Assembly: GCA_963854835.1 (NCBI GenBank)
Contig: OY978527.1
Span: 43,288,040-43,352,039 of the forward strand
DNA from: Megamerina dolium
Taxonomy: Eukaryota > Arthropoda > Insecta > Diptera > Megamerinidae
Reading direction: 5' to 3'
DNA: 64,000 nt
Shown here: positions 1 to 10,543 of the stretch, piece by piece
How positions within the stretch are numbered: the stretch's first letter is position 1
Layout of the letters: every line of letters starts with the position of its first letter
The notes under the pieces: generated by a model
Told to the model about the DNA's origin: nothing
Database searches by the model: none
The model's input: only the letters and a program-made list of their open reading frames with translations
Translations under genes and position numbers: made by a program

Positions 1-229
1 ATAGTTCAATCAATCAAAAGAGAGCGTGACGTTGGAGCAAGGACAAAATACTTGTTTATCAAGTGCACCACGCGAAACCAGACCGAGGTCTCTACGGCTG
101 ATACCTCTGAGGGCCAACCACAAGTGTTACGGATACCACGACCATACGAGGTCTTTTTTACCCAAGCCCGTCTACGTCATTAGAATCTCCTTTACCTTTT
201 TAATAAAATATAGATTTGATTTTGTCGGA

Positions 230-960
230 CTTTTGATGATTGAGGCTGGTGTTGGGAAACTCAGCTGAAAGTGTTTGTGTCGAAGCTTGGCTAAGCCTGA
301 CAATTCTCAAAAGATGTGGATCGATGTTTCATCCTCTTCCATACAGAGTCTACACTCCGTGTCATAGGGTAATCCAATTTTTTGGAGTTGGTACTTTAAC
401 CAGTTGTGTCCTGAGAGATAGCCGGTTACTGGGAGTAGATTTGTTCTACTAAGGCTAATTCTGTCAAAAGCTGTATCAAAGCTGATGAGGGTTTTCGCTT
501 GGAGGAGACCTGTATAATTTATCGATTGTATTTGATATTTGTCGTGGTAATGTTTTTCCGCAGAAAGGTTCTGGGCCTGTCAGTGGAGAAGACGAGCCAG
601 CTCTCGTTGGTTCGTCCGCCACTTCACTGCCCTCAGTTCCGTTGTGCTCCGGCACCCAACATAATGTAACCTTATTTTGCATAGAAAGTTTTTTAGCATA
701 ACGATGCTTTCGGTGACTAGTTTGGAAGACAACTTCCATGAAGAGAGAGAGATTTGATGGCAGCTTGGTCATAGTCTGAACATGGCTGAGTAGTCTGGAA
801 GTAGAAGTCACCCTTAGTAGAGCCAGTTTGCCAAGGGAAGCCGAGATTAAAACAGAAGGGTGGCAGGTATTCTGAGTTCGCGTATTAAGACCGTGTACCC
901 CACGGCCATGCATGTATCGGCATATGCTGTTTCACCTTAGATTTGGGGCATTATTTAGAG
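230..960 (-). pseudogene. LINE remnant: RNase H domain and C-terminal tail
   Basis: On the minus strand a frame at 913-476 contains KVTLCWVPEHNGTEGSEVAD followed by TGPEPFCG. This is the pattern of the RNase H domain of Jockey/I/R1-type non-LTR retrotransposons (usually W-V-P-G-H-x-x-x-x-G-N-E-x-A-D). Further downstream on the same strand (about 330-265) a segment reads like DETSIHI..ELSGLAKLRHKH, resembling the Cys/His-rich tail after RNase H in these LINEs, but with a stop inside. The G of PGH is E here, and the frame is broken before and after. No 5' end, poly-A or target duplication could be placed, so this is an old fragment. Clade is not resolved. The ORFs on the plus strand over the same stretch are shadows. 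Confidence 0.72.
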
Positions 961-1834
961 AGTTTATATCTTTCCGCCCGACTACCATTTGCCAGCACTC
1001 AAGCATAGACGATCCTAAGCTAGATCCTGTTTCTAGTCGCCCCTACGGAGAGGGTGTAGTCGCACTACCGTAGTGCACACAGTTACGGCATGTACACTAA
1101 TGTGTTACATGTAAATGCCCCTGTGTACCTACCGGCTGACGGCCATCAAAATGGTTAAAGAACAAACAAATTACTCTTTCGAATTTAATGCTACAAAACA
1201 TACATATTTCTCCATACACATCTGAACCACTCCAATGTAGAATACGTACATTTCCGTACACCTGGCACAATATCTAATCACCCTATAATACAATATTTAG
1301 ATTATCCACAGTGTAATTTAGCACATTTAAAATAACTCCACGAATAAATATTTGCATGAAAATCATGAAACTAAAGCCAATAATAACAAAAACAAAACAA
1401 AAATAATAAGAGATAGAGGAATAGTGGATCGAATCGAATATATGTCCATGTCTATAATTTAACAGCAATTACAATGGACAATGGAATGATTGGCTAAAAC
1501 AATTCGCACAATCAAAAGAAGACTAACCAACAGGCAACAAAATAAATATAATAAAAAAATTGTAGTAATAATAATAATAATGCCAAACGACATTCAATCA
1601 ACATTCCTACCGTTGTTGAAGATAGAAGAAAAAAAGTTGTTGATAAAGTTATTAAGTTGTTGAGTATTAGATAAAGAACAAGAAAAAATTGCAAGATCCA
1701 CCAGAAGAAAAAGAAGACGAAATTGCAACAAGTGTGCAACACGAACAATAACAATCAATTTTTATGCTCTCTAATATTTATTGTTTGTGTGAGCGTTTGC
1801 GTGAACATTACATGCTCGTACATATAAATGTACG
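961..1834. other. Unassigned AT-rich DNA
   Basis: No coding frame, RNA gene or repeat family recognised. The first 180 bases are less AT-rich than the rest and could belong to the neighbouring LINE remnant, but no motif supports this. Confidence 0.5.
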
Positions 1835-1836
1835 TA

Positions 1837-2059
1837 CAGTGGCTCACAGCTTATTTCGTACAGTGTATATATTTTTATGTACATGGCTGTAACATCGAAA
1901 CTAAAAAACTTATCAATAAGTTTTGAATGTAGATGTCTATGTATGTGTTTAGTAAACCTAATAAGAAAACGGGGAACCCCAAAAATTGTTCTTTTTGTCA
2001 TGCAAGAGAGAAAAACTATTGATCAGCTGATTTTCAGCTCACATCTTATTTCGTACACA
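1837..2059 (+). repeat. Left IR/DR of Tc1-A: outer and inner transposase-binding repeats
   Basis: The outer repeat is 1837-1865 and the inner direct repeat 2037-2059. They share a GCTCACA.CTTATTTCGTACA core with few differences. In known IR/DR elements both are bound by the paired-like DNA-binding domain of the transposase; here that is inferred from layout. Confidence 0.88.
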
Positions 2060-2207
2060 AACTTCAATGTAAGTAAGTTTCATTCTGCCGCGCAGTTACA
2101 AAGTTTTTTTGAATTGTATGAGTTTTTGGACCTTTTTAACTATTATAACAATTTTTATTATTATTATTTTAAATAGTTAAAGTGCTGTAAATTAAACATT
2201 TAGCGTT

Positions 2208-3248
2208 ATGGGTCGTCGTACAACGATGGAACAGCGTAAACTGGTAATTAACCATTTTAGGAAAGGTCAGAGTGTGCGAAAAATTGCTGAAATGACAAAT
2301 TTAAGTGCCTCAACTGTCCAATACATCATTCAACGCTTCGTTCGCGAAAATCGGTTGGAGAACAAGGGCAGAGAAGCACCTAATAAGATTTTCAACGCTT
2401 CAGACGAGCGTTATATTGTACGAAAAATTAAGAAAAATCCAAAGTTATCCGCTCCGAAGTTGGCTGCAGAGGTTCAGCGTGAAATAGGAAAATCATCCAG
2501 TGCTGAAACTGTCCGACGTGTGCTGCGCAATCATGACTTGAACGGTCGAGTAGCCCGAAAGAAACCAATCATTTCGAAAATGAATATACAACGCCGACTT
2601 GACTTCGCCAAAGAGCATATTATTAATACTCCTGCGTTCTGGAATACCGTTATTTTCGCGGATGAGTCTAAGTTTAATATTTTTGGCTCGGACGGAATGT
2701 CATATGTTTGGCGTAAAGCGAATACCGAGCTAAACAAGGAGAACCTTAAGCCCACAGTGAAGCATGGTGGCGGTAGCGTGATGGTTTGGGCCTGTATGTC
2801 AGCAGCCGGAGTAGGTGAATTGGTTTTTATTGAGGAAACAATGGACAAAATGAAGTACCTCGAGATTCTGAAAAACAATTTACTTCAAAGTGCAGACAAA
2901 CTGGGTTTGCGGGAAGAATTTCGGTACTACCAAGATAATGACCCAAAACATAAATCTGGGATTGTGCAATCTTGGCTTATTTGGAACTGCCCACACTTGA
3001 TGTCTCCACCACCACAGTCACCTGACATGAATGTGATTGAAAATCTTTGGTCTATTTTAGACAATAAAATAAGAACACACAAGATTTCTAATAAGCAAGA
3101 CCTAAAGAAGGTACTGATGGAAGAATGGAAAAAAATCACACCAGACATCACTCAAAAATTGGTGGATTCAATGCCAAATAGACTCCAGGCTGTCATTAAC
3201 GCTAAGGGATGTCAACTAAATATTAAAATCAACTTACTTTGTTTTTAG
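2208..3248 (+). CDS. Tc1-family transposase, DD34E, apparently intact (346 aa)
   Basis: Catalyses excision and TA-targeted reinsertion of its element. The N-terminal half holds two helix-turn-helix modules of the paired-like type (about residues 7-45 and 64-112). Between and after them are basic linkers: GREA near residue 54 at the GRPR position, and GRVARKK at 113-119, which could serve nuclear import. The DDE domain has D152 in FADESKFN, D243 in YQDNDPKHKS and E278 in NVIENLW. Exactly 34 residues separate the last two, which is the Tc1 signature. VKHGGGSVMVW (184-194) is also typical. Length matches the usual 340-350 aa and there is no stop or frameshift. The ATG at 2208 is preferred because MGRRT..MEQRK gives a normal N-terminus; M7 is an alternative. 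The gene ends 14 bp before the inner right repeat. Conserved catalytic residues suggest recent arrival or activity. Confidence 0.95.
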   Translation: MGRRTTMEQRKLVINHFRKGQSVRKIAEMTNLSASTVQYIIQRFVRENRLENKGREAPNKIFNASDERYIVRKIKKNPKLSAPKLAAEVQREIGKSSSAETVRRVLRNHDLNGRVARKKPIISKMNIQRRLDFAKEHIINTPAFWNTVIFADESKFNIFGSDGMSYVWRKANTELNKENLKPTVKHGGGSVMVWACMSAAGVGELVFIEETMDKMKYLEILKNNLLQSADKLGLREEFRYYQDNDPKHKSGIVQSWLIWNCPHLMSPPPQSPDMNVIENLWSILDNKIRTHKISNKQDLKKVLMEEWKKITPDITQKLVDSMPNRLQAVINAKGCQLNIKINLLCF

Positions 3249-3262
3249 TTTGAACTTAAAGA

Positions 3263-3487
3263 GACTGTACAAAATAAGCTGTGACATGAATTTTCCTATT
3301 TTTTTCTTATTTTATTTTTTTATAGTGTCAAACACTAAAATTTTGAAAAAGTAAATTTTGGAAAATAAAAAACAAACCTTCCTTTCTAAAATGGCATTTA
3401 TATTTTGTTCAAATTTTTGCTATATTAGGAATTACGACTGCAGCAATTTTTAAACTGTCACTGTACGAAATAAGCTGGGAGCCACTG
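3263..3487 (-). repeat. Right IR/DR of Tc1-A
   Basis: The inner repeat is 3263-3286 and the outer repeat 3459-3487, both in inverted orientation relative to the left end. Their spacing (about 197 bp) mirrors the left side. Confidence 0.87.
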
Positions 3488-3489
3488 TA

Positions 3490-4488
3490 GATACAACATT
3501 TGACCAATATTGATGTAACACTTGCGGTTACCAACGTAACACAACTACTGTCATTATCAACTGTATATACATACATATATTATATTATTATTTTGCCTCA
3601 CCTATAGCTTAAGATACATCGCCATCATCGATGGCATCGTAATGTCTCTGTCTTCCCCAATCTTTCGATCCTTCAGAATCTTGTAATCTTCTAGGGGACT
3701 GACAATTTTATTGTCAATTTGATTTTAATTATTTAAATGTATCAATAAAAATAGAAACATGTATAGGTACATATAGTATAGGAGCATATCGATACAATAG
3801 TAGTGGTGCTGGTGGTGGTGGTGATAAAGTGTAGGTAGACAAAATTGTAGAAATTATAAAAAGTAAACCATAAAAAATAATCATCCAGCGAGCCGTGAAA
3901 GAAGTGAAGAACCAACAATTTGCTGCTAAATAAAATTATTAATCATGAGATATATGATGATCGCGTGCCAAAATCTCAAACACGAAACAAACATATTTAA
4001 TAGAGAGCGCAACATCCAATAACAATAGGAAGTAGAAATAGAAGAAGAAGAAGAGTGAGATAATGAAAATAAAAAAAAAAAAAATTAGAAATAATAAATT
4101 AAAGAATACTTTGTTTGCCGCTGTTGCACTGTGCATATATAAATACATTAGAGTAGTCATAAGCTCTATGGAGAGTTAATATGACTTAGTTCTTGAAAGT
4201 AATTCGTACTTTATATTTAAATTAATTGAATAACTTGCATTAAAAAAGGCCTGATTTTCATCCGATTACGATCATTTTGTAGATGGCTCATATATTAGCC
4301 TTAGTAAAACCAAGGAAGATACATAGGTGGCACTATTAACGAAAAATCTAATGATTTTTAGAAAGTCCCAACCTTGAACGGTACCCTTGATGTCAATCCG
4401 ATTATTAGTTCACCAGTTACAGTGGATTCAGTAACGCTACTTTAGTTATTTTTCATTTTCCATTACTTTCTGATGAAAAAAAAAAAGC
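3490..4488. other. Unassigned AT-rich DNA
   Basis: Contains a short GTGGTG-rich tract near 3806-3822 and A- and GAA-rich tracts near 4040-4085. No gene or element recognised. Confidence 0.5.
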
Positions 4489-4489
4489 T

Positions 4490-4800
4490 GCTCAATTCAA
4501 AGTTTGGATTCGTAAGTGTTATTTGAAGTCTGCTCCATCGAGACAAATGCTAGTAATTAATAGTTTGCTGTCCATGGTGATGCTGGTGGCACAGGAAAAC
4601 ATCAAAATAGTCTACAAAATTGTTTTGGCAAACCGTAAAGTAAGCTGCAGGAGACAGTTGACACCCATATCAAAGGAACGTGTCGGCTTCATTTTGCGCA
4701 AACATTTGTCCATAAGAGAGCTATTTTCGAACTGGGTTCCACATTTGTTCACAGTGGAACAAAAACAAAAACTGGTTCTAAGAATATCGAAGAAGTATAA
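4490..4800 (+). pseudogene. Mariner transposase fragment (DNA-binding region)
   Basis: The plus-strand frame includes ENIKIVYKIVLANRKVSCRR, then SKERVGFILRKHLSIREL and WVPHLFTVEQKQ. These match the order of the second helix-turn-helix and linker of mariner transposases (…VHKMVLADRKV…, WVPRLLTxEQKQ). The catalytic DETW, HDNA and PYSPD blocks do not follow, so only an N-terminal piece remains. It resembles mariner B in this window (…RRVPRLRTMQQKQ) but is too diverged to assign. No terminal repeats were found. Confidence 0.62.
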
Positions 4801-5008
4801 ATGTTGTAACTGTAAATTCTCTTCGAATTTACAGTTTTTTATATTATTTGAGATTTAAAGACGTAAATTAACAAAAAATAAAAAAAAAGTAATAAAAATA
4901 TTTTCAAATCAGCTACTATTGTATTTTCTCTAATATGGTCAGTATAATACCATAAATTATTTGAAATGCTATTAAATATAAATTAGTTTCATAGTCAGTA
5001 CGTAAGGT

Positions 5009-5027
5009 TAGGTTAGGTTATGTTGCT

Positions 5028-5069
<42 letters not shown>

Positions 5070-5416
5070 AGGACACACTTAGGCCAGAAAGGCCCATTAT
5101 GATACCACCGAGCTTCTCTTCCAATACTGTTAAATGCGTGTTAAATTTGTATAGCATTAGAAGGGACATGCTTATATTAGCCGGTTCCGAACGGCAAAAC
5201 CCATGTGACATCACTTTAACTTAGTTTTTGTTACAGAGCTCTTTTAAAAAGCATTTTTTAAAAAGCATTGTTACTGCCGGAAAAATTGCCAATTCTTGCC
5301 GGCACGGTGGATACCGTTCGAAAGAAAAATCTTTTCGATATTAAATTTGGGGATTGAACCCACGACCTTCAAATCAGAAGGCCAACGTACTAACCACTGA
5401 GCTACGGCACCCTAGC
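5009..5416 (-). mobile_element. tRNA-derived SINE, copy 1, variant with CT array and GGTTA tail
   Basis: The tRNA-like head is at the right end on the minus strand: the A box TAGCTCAGTGG lies at 5393-5403 and a diverged B box at about 5350-5361. The body matches the other SINE copies from about 5115 to 5412 (for example GCCGGTTCCGAACGG in its reverse form). The 3' part differs. Instead of the GCCACATA+TTTA end it has a stretch of different sequence, a (CT)18 array and a GGTTAGGTTAGGTTA run. ACGTAAGGT at 5000-5008 and 5417-5425 looks like a target duplication enclosing body, array and tail together, so the odd tail was probably part of the inserted RNA. A 13-bp-scale insertion in the middle (AAAAAGCATTTTTTAAAAAGCA) is a local duplication. 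Confidence 0.8.
5031..5066. repeat. (CT)18 microsatellite
   Basis: Perfect dinucleotide run within the SINE tail, bounded by GTCC and GAGAGGAC, so that its ends form a short inverted repeat (GTCCTCTC / GAGAGGAC). Confidence 0.97.
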
Positions 5417-5425
5417 ACGTAAGGT

Positions 5426-6982
5426 AAGGACAACTCTAAAGTACGATATGTATATACTCTCGATATAATCATATTGTGGCATATTTAATAACAGTAGCAT
5501 CAACAGCGGCATCAGTAGCTATGAAGTGTGGCAAGTTACATAAGAGAAGAAGAAGAAGAAGAATTGAAAAAAAAAAAGAAATTGCCATAGAAGCGAAGAA
5601 TAAGAAGTGAACACAATTGCTGATGGCAAAAAAATGATTTTACATCATCACCAACCACCAGATGTTATGTGTATGCATGATAAGAATGAAGTCTCACTAC
5701 TATGCTTAAATAATTGCAACAACAATAACAATAATAGCAGCAGCTACAACAACATCACCGATGCTAATAGTCAATCTAGTCGACTTGAAGAATTTATGAT
5801 CACAATCATTGGCTGGCTGGCATGCCGCATGCTTGCATGTTGCTAATGCTGTTGTTGCTAATGTTGTTGTTGCTAATGTTGTTGTTGTTGTTGATGCTAC
5901 TGTTGCATATCACATTATTAAAGATACGCTTTGAGTGATGGCTACAAAATCGCAACAATAACAATAGATGCATAGAACGCAAAAAAAAAAAACTTAGTTA
6001 ATATAAAACAGGAAACTTTACCTGCAACACACATATGCTTACAAACGCATAAGGTCGCCATATATTGTATGTATTGTAGCAATGTGTTGAAATGTTGTTG
6101 ACAAACTTATGTTGACTACATGTAGTATTAGACATGGAATCAAACAGGAGTTACATTTACAACTACACACATACGTGCATACATGCCTTCATACATGCTT
6201 CGATGCCTTAACATATTGCACTAATTAGGTGCATTAAATGGGTGAAAAAGCAAAGGAAAAAAAATAAAAAATAAAACGAAATACATACATAAACACGTAT
6301 ATGTGTATGTTTGTATGTATAGATATATTCAAACTGTTCTATTTTACTCCATCATGGATATTTAACCACAAGGAGATGCTCGATCGTTTATTGTTAGAAT
6401 TGCGCTTTACGAAAGTGACAGGGTACTATCTATATATCGAGTGTGATGTGTGACGTTAACAGTTGAGTTATTCTATAATTATATACATACAACGTTCATT
6501 ATACTTTTTTCTTATATTGTATACGTATGTTATGTACCTATGGTACATTAAAAATTTTATTCACTCTTCACTTAGGAGTTGTTGTTTAACTTTTTCTGCC
6601 GTTACACTAATGAATAGTTTATTTAATTCTGTCATTCATATTGTTCATTCATATATTCCTATGTATATGGAAAGAATATGTATGTATGTATGTATGTGTA
6701 TTATTGTTTTAATTGCAACATATTAAGTAATTAATGCTATACACACATAGAAGCAGGTATACGAACACATTTTTATTCTTTAAGTAATTTGTCTCTATGC
6801 ATTTTGAAGATGTTTCACATATAATATATTGGCAATTATAATTATTATAGTTGCTCAAATGATGTTCGAATATATGGTACTATATGCGTATGTCATATAA
6901 AACTTGTATTAAGAAGACGATATAACTGTTAATCATATCGTGATTTAATTGTTCACATACAGTTCAAAGTACAATATAAATA
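5426..6982. other. Unassigned, microsatellite-rich DNA
   Basis: Holds GAA-rich (5548-5563), AAC/AAT-rich (5715-5756) and TTG/TGC-type (5840-5895) imperfect repeats and several ATACATACAT-like runs. An 80-codon frame at 5607-5846 is composed of these repeats (Asn/Ser-rich) and is not credible as a gene. Confidence 0.5.
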
Positions 6983-6984
6983 TA

Positions 6985-8113
6985 AGGTCTAGTAAAAAGA
7001 AATCCATTATTTTTGCATTAAATTGAGGGTTTTATTTAGGATAGTTAGAATGATCCGATTTAGGTCAAATATGCACCGTTTTGTTCGATAACTTGTTGCC
7101 ATTTTGAAAGTAGTTTCATAATGCCACTCTCATAGAAACCTTCGTTCCTATTGGCAAAAAACTGGGACAGTCGATTTTCACAAGCTTCTCTTGAGGCGAA
7201 TTTTTCACCAGCAAAATCATTCGCCATAGACAGGAACAGGTAGTAATCACTTGGTGCCAGGTCTGGACTATAAGGTGGATGCATAAGAACCTCCCAACCA
7301 AGCTTCTGGAGCTTCTGAAGAGTCACTATCGATGTGTGTGGCCTGGCGTTGTCTTGATGGAACATAATTCTTCTCCTATTGGCCAAAGCTGGCTGAGCGG
7401 TTGCTTCCTTCAGACGGTCCAATTGTTGACAGTACAGGTTCGAATTAAGAGTTTGGCCGCAGGGGAGCAACTCATAGTAGATGATTCCCTACCAATCTCA
7501 CCAAACACATAGTAAAACCTTCCTGACCGTCAATCCTGGATTGGCCACCGTTTGCGCCGCCTCACCGCGATTCGACCACGAATATTCTCACTTGACGTTG
7601 TCGTAAGTGACCCGCTTTTCATCACCAGTAACCATCCGATTCATTCGCAGATGGAAATTCGGTCCATGAGGTTTTTTGCGTTAACTCGTGTGGCACCCAT
7701 ACATCGAGCTTCTTTTGTATCCAGCCTTATTTAAAAGGTTCCAAACGGTTTTTTGTGCAATGTTTAGCTCCTGGGCAATAGAAACAGTGCTTACATGACG
7801 GTCAGAAAATTACCGGAACGGAATCGACGAAACCAAAATTGCACGTGATTGGCTGATACAGTATCAGGACCATAAACACTATTCACATTTTCAGTTGTCT
7901 GACTTATGTTTTCGCCTTTATCGAAGAAAAACTGTAAAATATGGTGTATTTTCCTGAGTAAAGCAATCACAAAACTGCCTGAAAAGTTTATTTAGTACGA
8001 AATTCTATCTTTCTAACGCCATTTATCGTAACCCGATCGCACTTATACAACGCGAGATACAGATTACTAAAGCCATCTATTGGAAAAATAATGGATTTCT
8101 TTTTACTGCACCT
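6985..8113 (-). mobile_element. Mariner element, family A, copy 1 (decayed)
   Basis: Inverted ends of about 30 bp (6985-7015 and 8083-8113; inner part AAATCCATTATTTTT) are flanked by TA at 6983-6984 and 8114-8115. Length is 1129 bp against roughly 1.3 kb for a full mariner, because of internal deletions seen by comparison with copy 2 (19435-20611). Copy 1 lacks about 45 bp that include the transposase start codon, about 80 bp in the DNA-binding region and about 35 bp before the first catalytic block. Confidence 0.9.
7060..7960 (-). pseudogene. Mariner A transposase pseudogene (DD34D type)
   Basis: The C-terminal 136 residues are open (7470-7060) and contain MFHQDNARPHTS and MHPPYSPDLAPSDYYLF. 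The second and third catalytic aspartates are 34 residues apart, as in mariner. It ends in WQQVIEQNGAYLT, a normal mariner C-terminus. Upstream, VTGDEKRVTYDNVK is followed by a stop; the usual W of DEKW is R. More stops follow in the KVLLCVW block, and the start codon region is deleted. No function as an enzyme is expected. Confidence 0.9.
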
Positions 8114-8265
8114 TATGTGTGTATAATAATTATTGGAAGAGCATCATGTACATGATTTTGTAGAGACTAATATTCTAAAAGTTTCAAAATTTAAAACATG
8201 CATCTTGAAAACTCAACATGTTTGTTGTACAAACGTGCCGATTTTTCCAGCATGAAAATTAAGTA

Positions 8266-8636
8266 AATAAAAAAATAAATAAATATGTGGCACTTAAAGC
8301 CCCAAAGGGTTCATTGGCCGAGCTTCTCTTCCATTACTGTTGTGCGTCTTAAATTTTGGACAGTATTAGAATGGACCTACTTATTTTAGCCGGTTCCGAA
8401 CGGCAGAACACTTGTGACATCACTTTTTCTGAGCTTTGTCACAGAGTTCTTTTTAGAAGCTTTTTCATGGCAAGTTGTTACTGTCGGAAGAATTGCCAAT
8501 TGCTTGCCGACAGGTGGGTACCGTTCGAAAGAAAAATCTTTTCGCTATTAAATTTGTTATGCATCAGCCGGGTATTGAACCACGACCTACAGATCAGAAG
8601 GCGAACACACTAACCACTGAGCTACGGCACCCACCA
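8266..8636 (-). mobile_element. tRNA-derived SINE, copy 2, with 14-bp target duplication
   Basis: Complete copy. On the minus strand it starts with GGTGCCGTAGCTCAGTGG (A box) and has GGTTCAATACCC at the B-box position about 30 bp later. A body of about 250 bp follows, then AGTGCCACATATTTATTTAT and a T-rich tail. The flanks ATGAAAATTAAGTA at 8252-8265 and 8637-8650 are identical, which marks target-primed insertion and little decay since. RNA polymerase III transcription from the internal boxes is expected for the class. The 85-codon frame on the plus strand (8356-8613) is antisense to the SINE and recurs in other copies; it is not a gene. Confidence 0.93.
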
Positions 8637-8650
8637 ATGAAAATTAAGTA

Positions 8651-10502
8651 GTCGTGAAAAAACTTTTGGAAAACCTCTGTGGAGTTGTACCTTATTGAAT
8701 TGGATAACATAAAGGCGTATTTCTATATGACACCATCACGGAAGAAACTTACGCTATTCTATTAAGTATAAACATCGCTGAATACGAAAGCGCTAAGTAA
8801 AATTATGGTACTTATACACATAAACGTTATTCTACAATAAAATGATAATTTATATGACATTTATATATTACTCCATACAATATTTCTTCTTCCACATACG
8901 ATATACATACTTTACCAACTATTTACATCTATAAATTTTTGCATTATGAATGTCATTTTATTCATTATATTTCTTATATAAATAAATCTTTGAATGTATT
9001 AAAATACGATATTTTATGCAAAATAATAAAAAAAAATGTATTCATTACTATTTATTCTTTACCCTACCATACACTAATATTTGCACATGCTTACTCTGAA
9101 CATATACACGACATGTTCATGATTAAGAAATAATTTACTTTATTAAGATATGCTTTGGTTAAACAAATTTGTTTTGTATATGAGCGTATTGATTTCATCA
9201 GGTGTATATCAGGTTTTTCATTAAAATAAAGCAATTTGTCGTCATTAAATGAACCTCTTGAAGTTTCAACAACACTGGACAACGAGATGTATTCATCATA
9301 ATATTTTTTTTTACATTCTTAGGATGATCGGCATATATAAGATAGATATATATAAATAGATTCAATTAATATCATTACATTTTTATGCACAGTTTTGTTT
9401 TTATTTAATTTCTATTTTTGTATTGATTTATTCTTTGAAATTAGGATGATATACCATACAGAGTAAGAGCAGCTCAAAGAGTTGTTCTAATAATATACAA
9501 ACAAATATTATGGTTATTTTTAAATTTTAAATATGAACTAATATGGGTTAAATCTAGTATTCACTAAAGCTCAGATATATAGAAGATAGGCGACCTTCAC
9601 AGGCAGTCAGAGTTCGCAGTGCTTTGTGCTGGCTTCTATTAAAAGTATTGTTATTCCTAACAACGACAATTAGATCGAACTTATCTTGCAAATTTCTCAT
9701 GAATAATAAATTCGGATAGAGCTATAAGATATCTAGACCGAAAAAAGAATTAGCTGTTCTCAAGTGCTATTGTGTTTACCGTCGCCGTACCGCGATCTTG
9801 CTTGGATGCTTGTATGCACAGAATATATTGCTGTCTTTGGGTTTCTTTAGCCATTTAGACAAGGAGTTATTCGTAGTATATGTAGTGTAAGTCTCTTTAT
9901 CTAAGGCTTTGACTAGGGTTTAATCAATGCTATGTATTCAAAGTGATTTATTTAATTAATCAAATTATTTTGTAGATCATTAGAGTATGAATGTTTTACA
10001 AATCCCTTTGCTTTGTATTCCAAATTATAAAATATTGTATATACAGCGAAATGCGATCACAACGATGTGTAATTAATGTAGAAGAAATATATCAGCTGTT
10101 GGTGAACAAGCGATTATCTGAGGACTGAGTATAAAACATTGTTATCATCCACCACTAAATGGTTTAACACTATTTTAGAGAACGTAAAAAAATATATCCT
10201 TGTTTTGTCATCAAGATCGTCAACGAATCAAGGTCAGGAATATGTTTGTATATATACCATAATTAGAAGTAAATCGTTAAGTATTATTATTTGATTCAAA
10301 ATAAAATGATGAATTATTGAAGATGTATAAAAACAACAATAAAAACAACAACCAACCACAACAATGATGTCATATTGACCACAATTTTCCGTTAGATGTA
10401 CATTAATATATGTATGCCTTCACATATAAATATTCATCGATGGAATTGCATCAATGCTTGGCCCTCTTCAATATAAAGAAGAATATGAAGTGGACGAACA
10501 GT

Positions 10503-10543
<41 letters not shown>

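Larger units (their letters stand above)
1837..3487 (+). mobile_element. Complete Tc1-like transposon (Tc1-A), IR/DR type, 1651 bp
   Basis: The ends are 29-bp inverted repeats at 1837-1865 and 3459-3487 with one mismatch (outermost bases CAGTGGCTCA...). Each is flanked by TA (1835-1836 and 3488-3489), the duplication expected for the IS630-Tc1-mariner superfamily. A second, inner copy of the repeat lies about 200 bp inside each end (2037-2059 and 3263-3286), giving the IR/DR layout known from Sleeping Beauty, S, Paris and Bari-type elements. Between the inner repeats sits one uninterrupted 346-codon transposase gene. Everything required in cis and trans for cut-and-paste movement appears present, so this is the only element in the window that may still be autonomous. 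Activity cannot be judged from sequence alone. I do not assign a named family. Confidence 0.95.

Noticed and set aside
26..452. Plus-strand frames of 80 and 70 codons
   Set aside because: They lie opposite the minus-strand LINE RNase H/C-terminal remnant.
2531..3151. Minus-strand frames of 115 and 74 codons
   Set aside because: Antisense shadows of the intact Tc1-A transposase.
5009..5020. Telomere-like TTAGG repeats
   Set aside because: Only about three imperfect GGTTA units, lying inside a SINE tail; flies generally lack TTAGG telomeres.
5607..5846. Asn/Ser-rich 79-codon frame
   Set aside because: Built from AAC/AAT/AGC microsatellite repeats.
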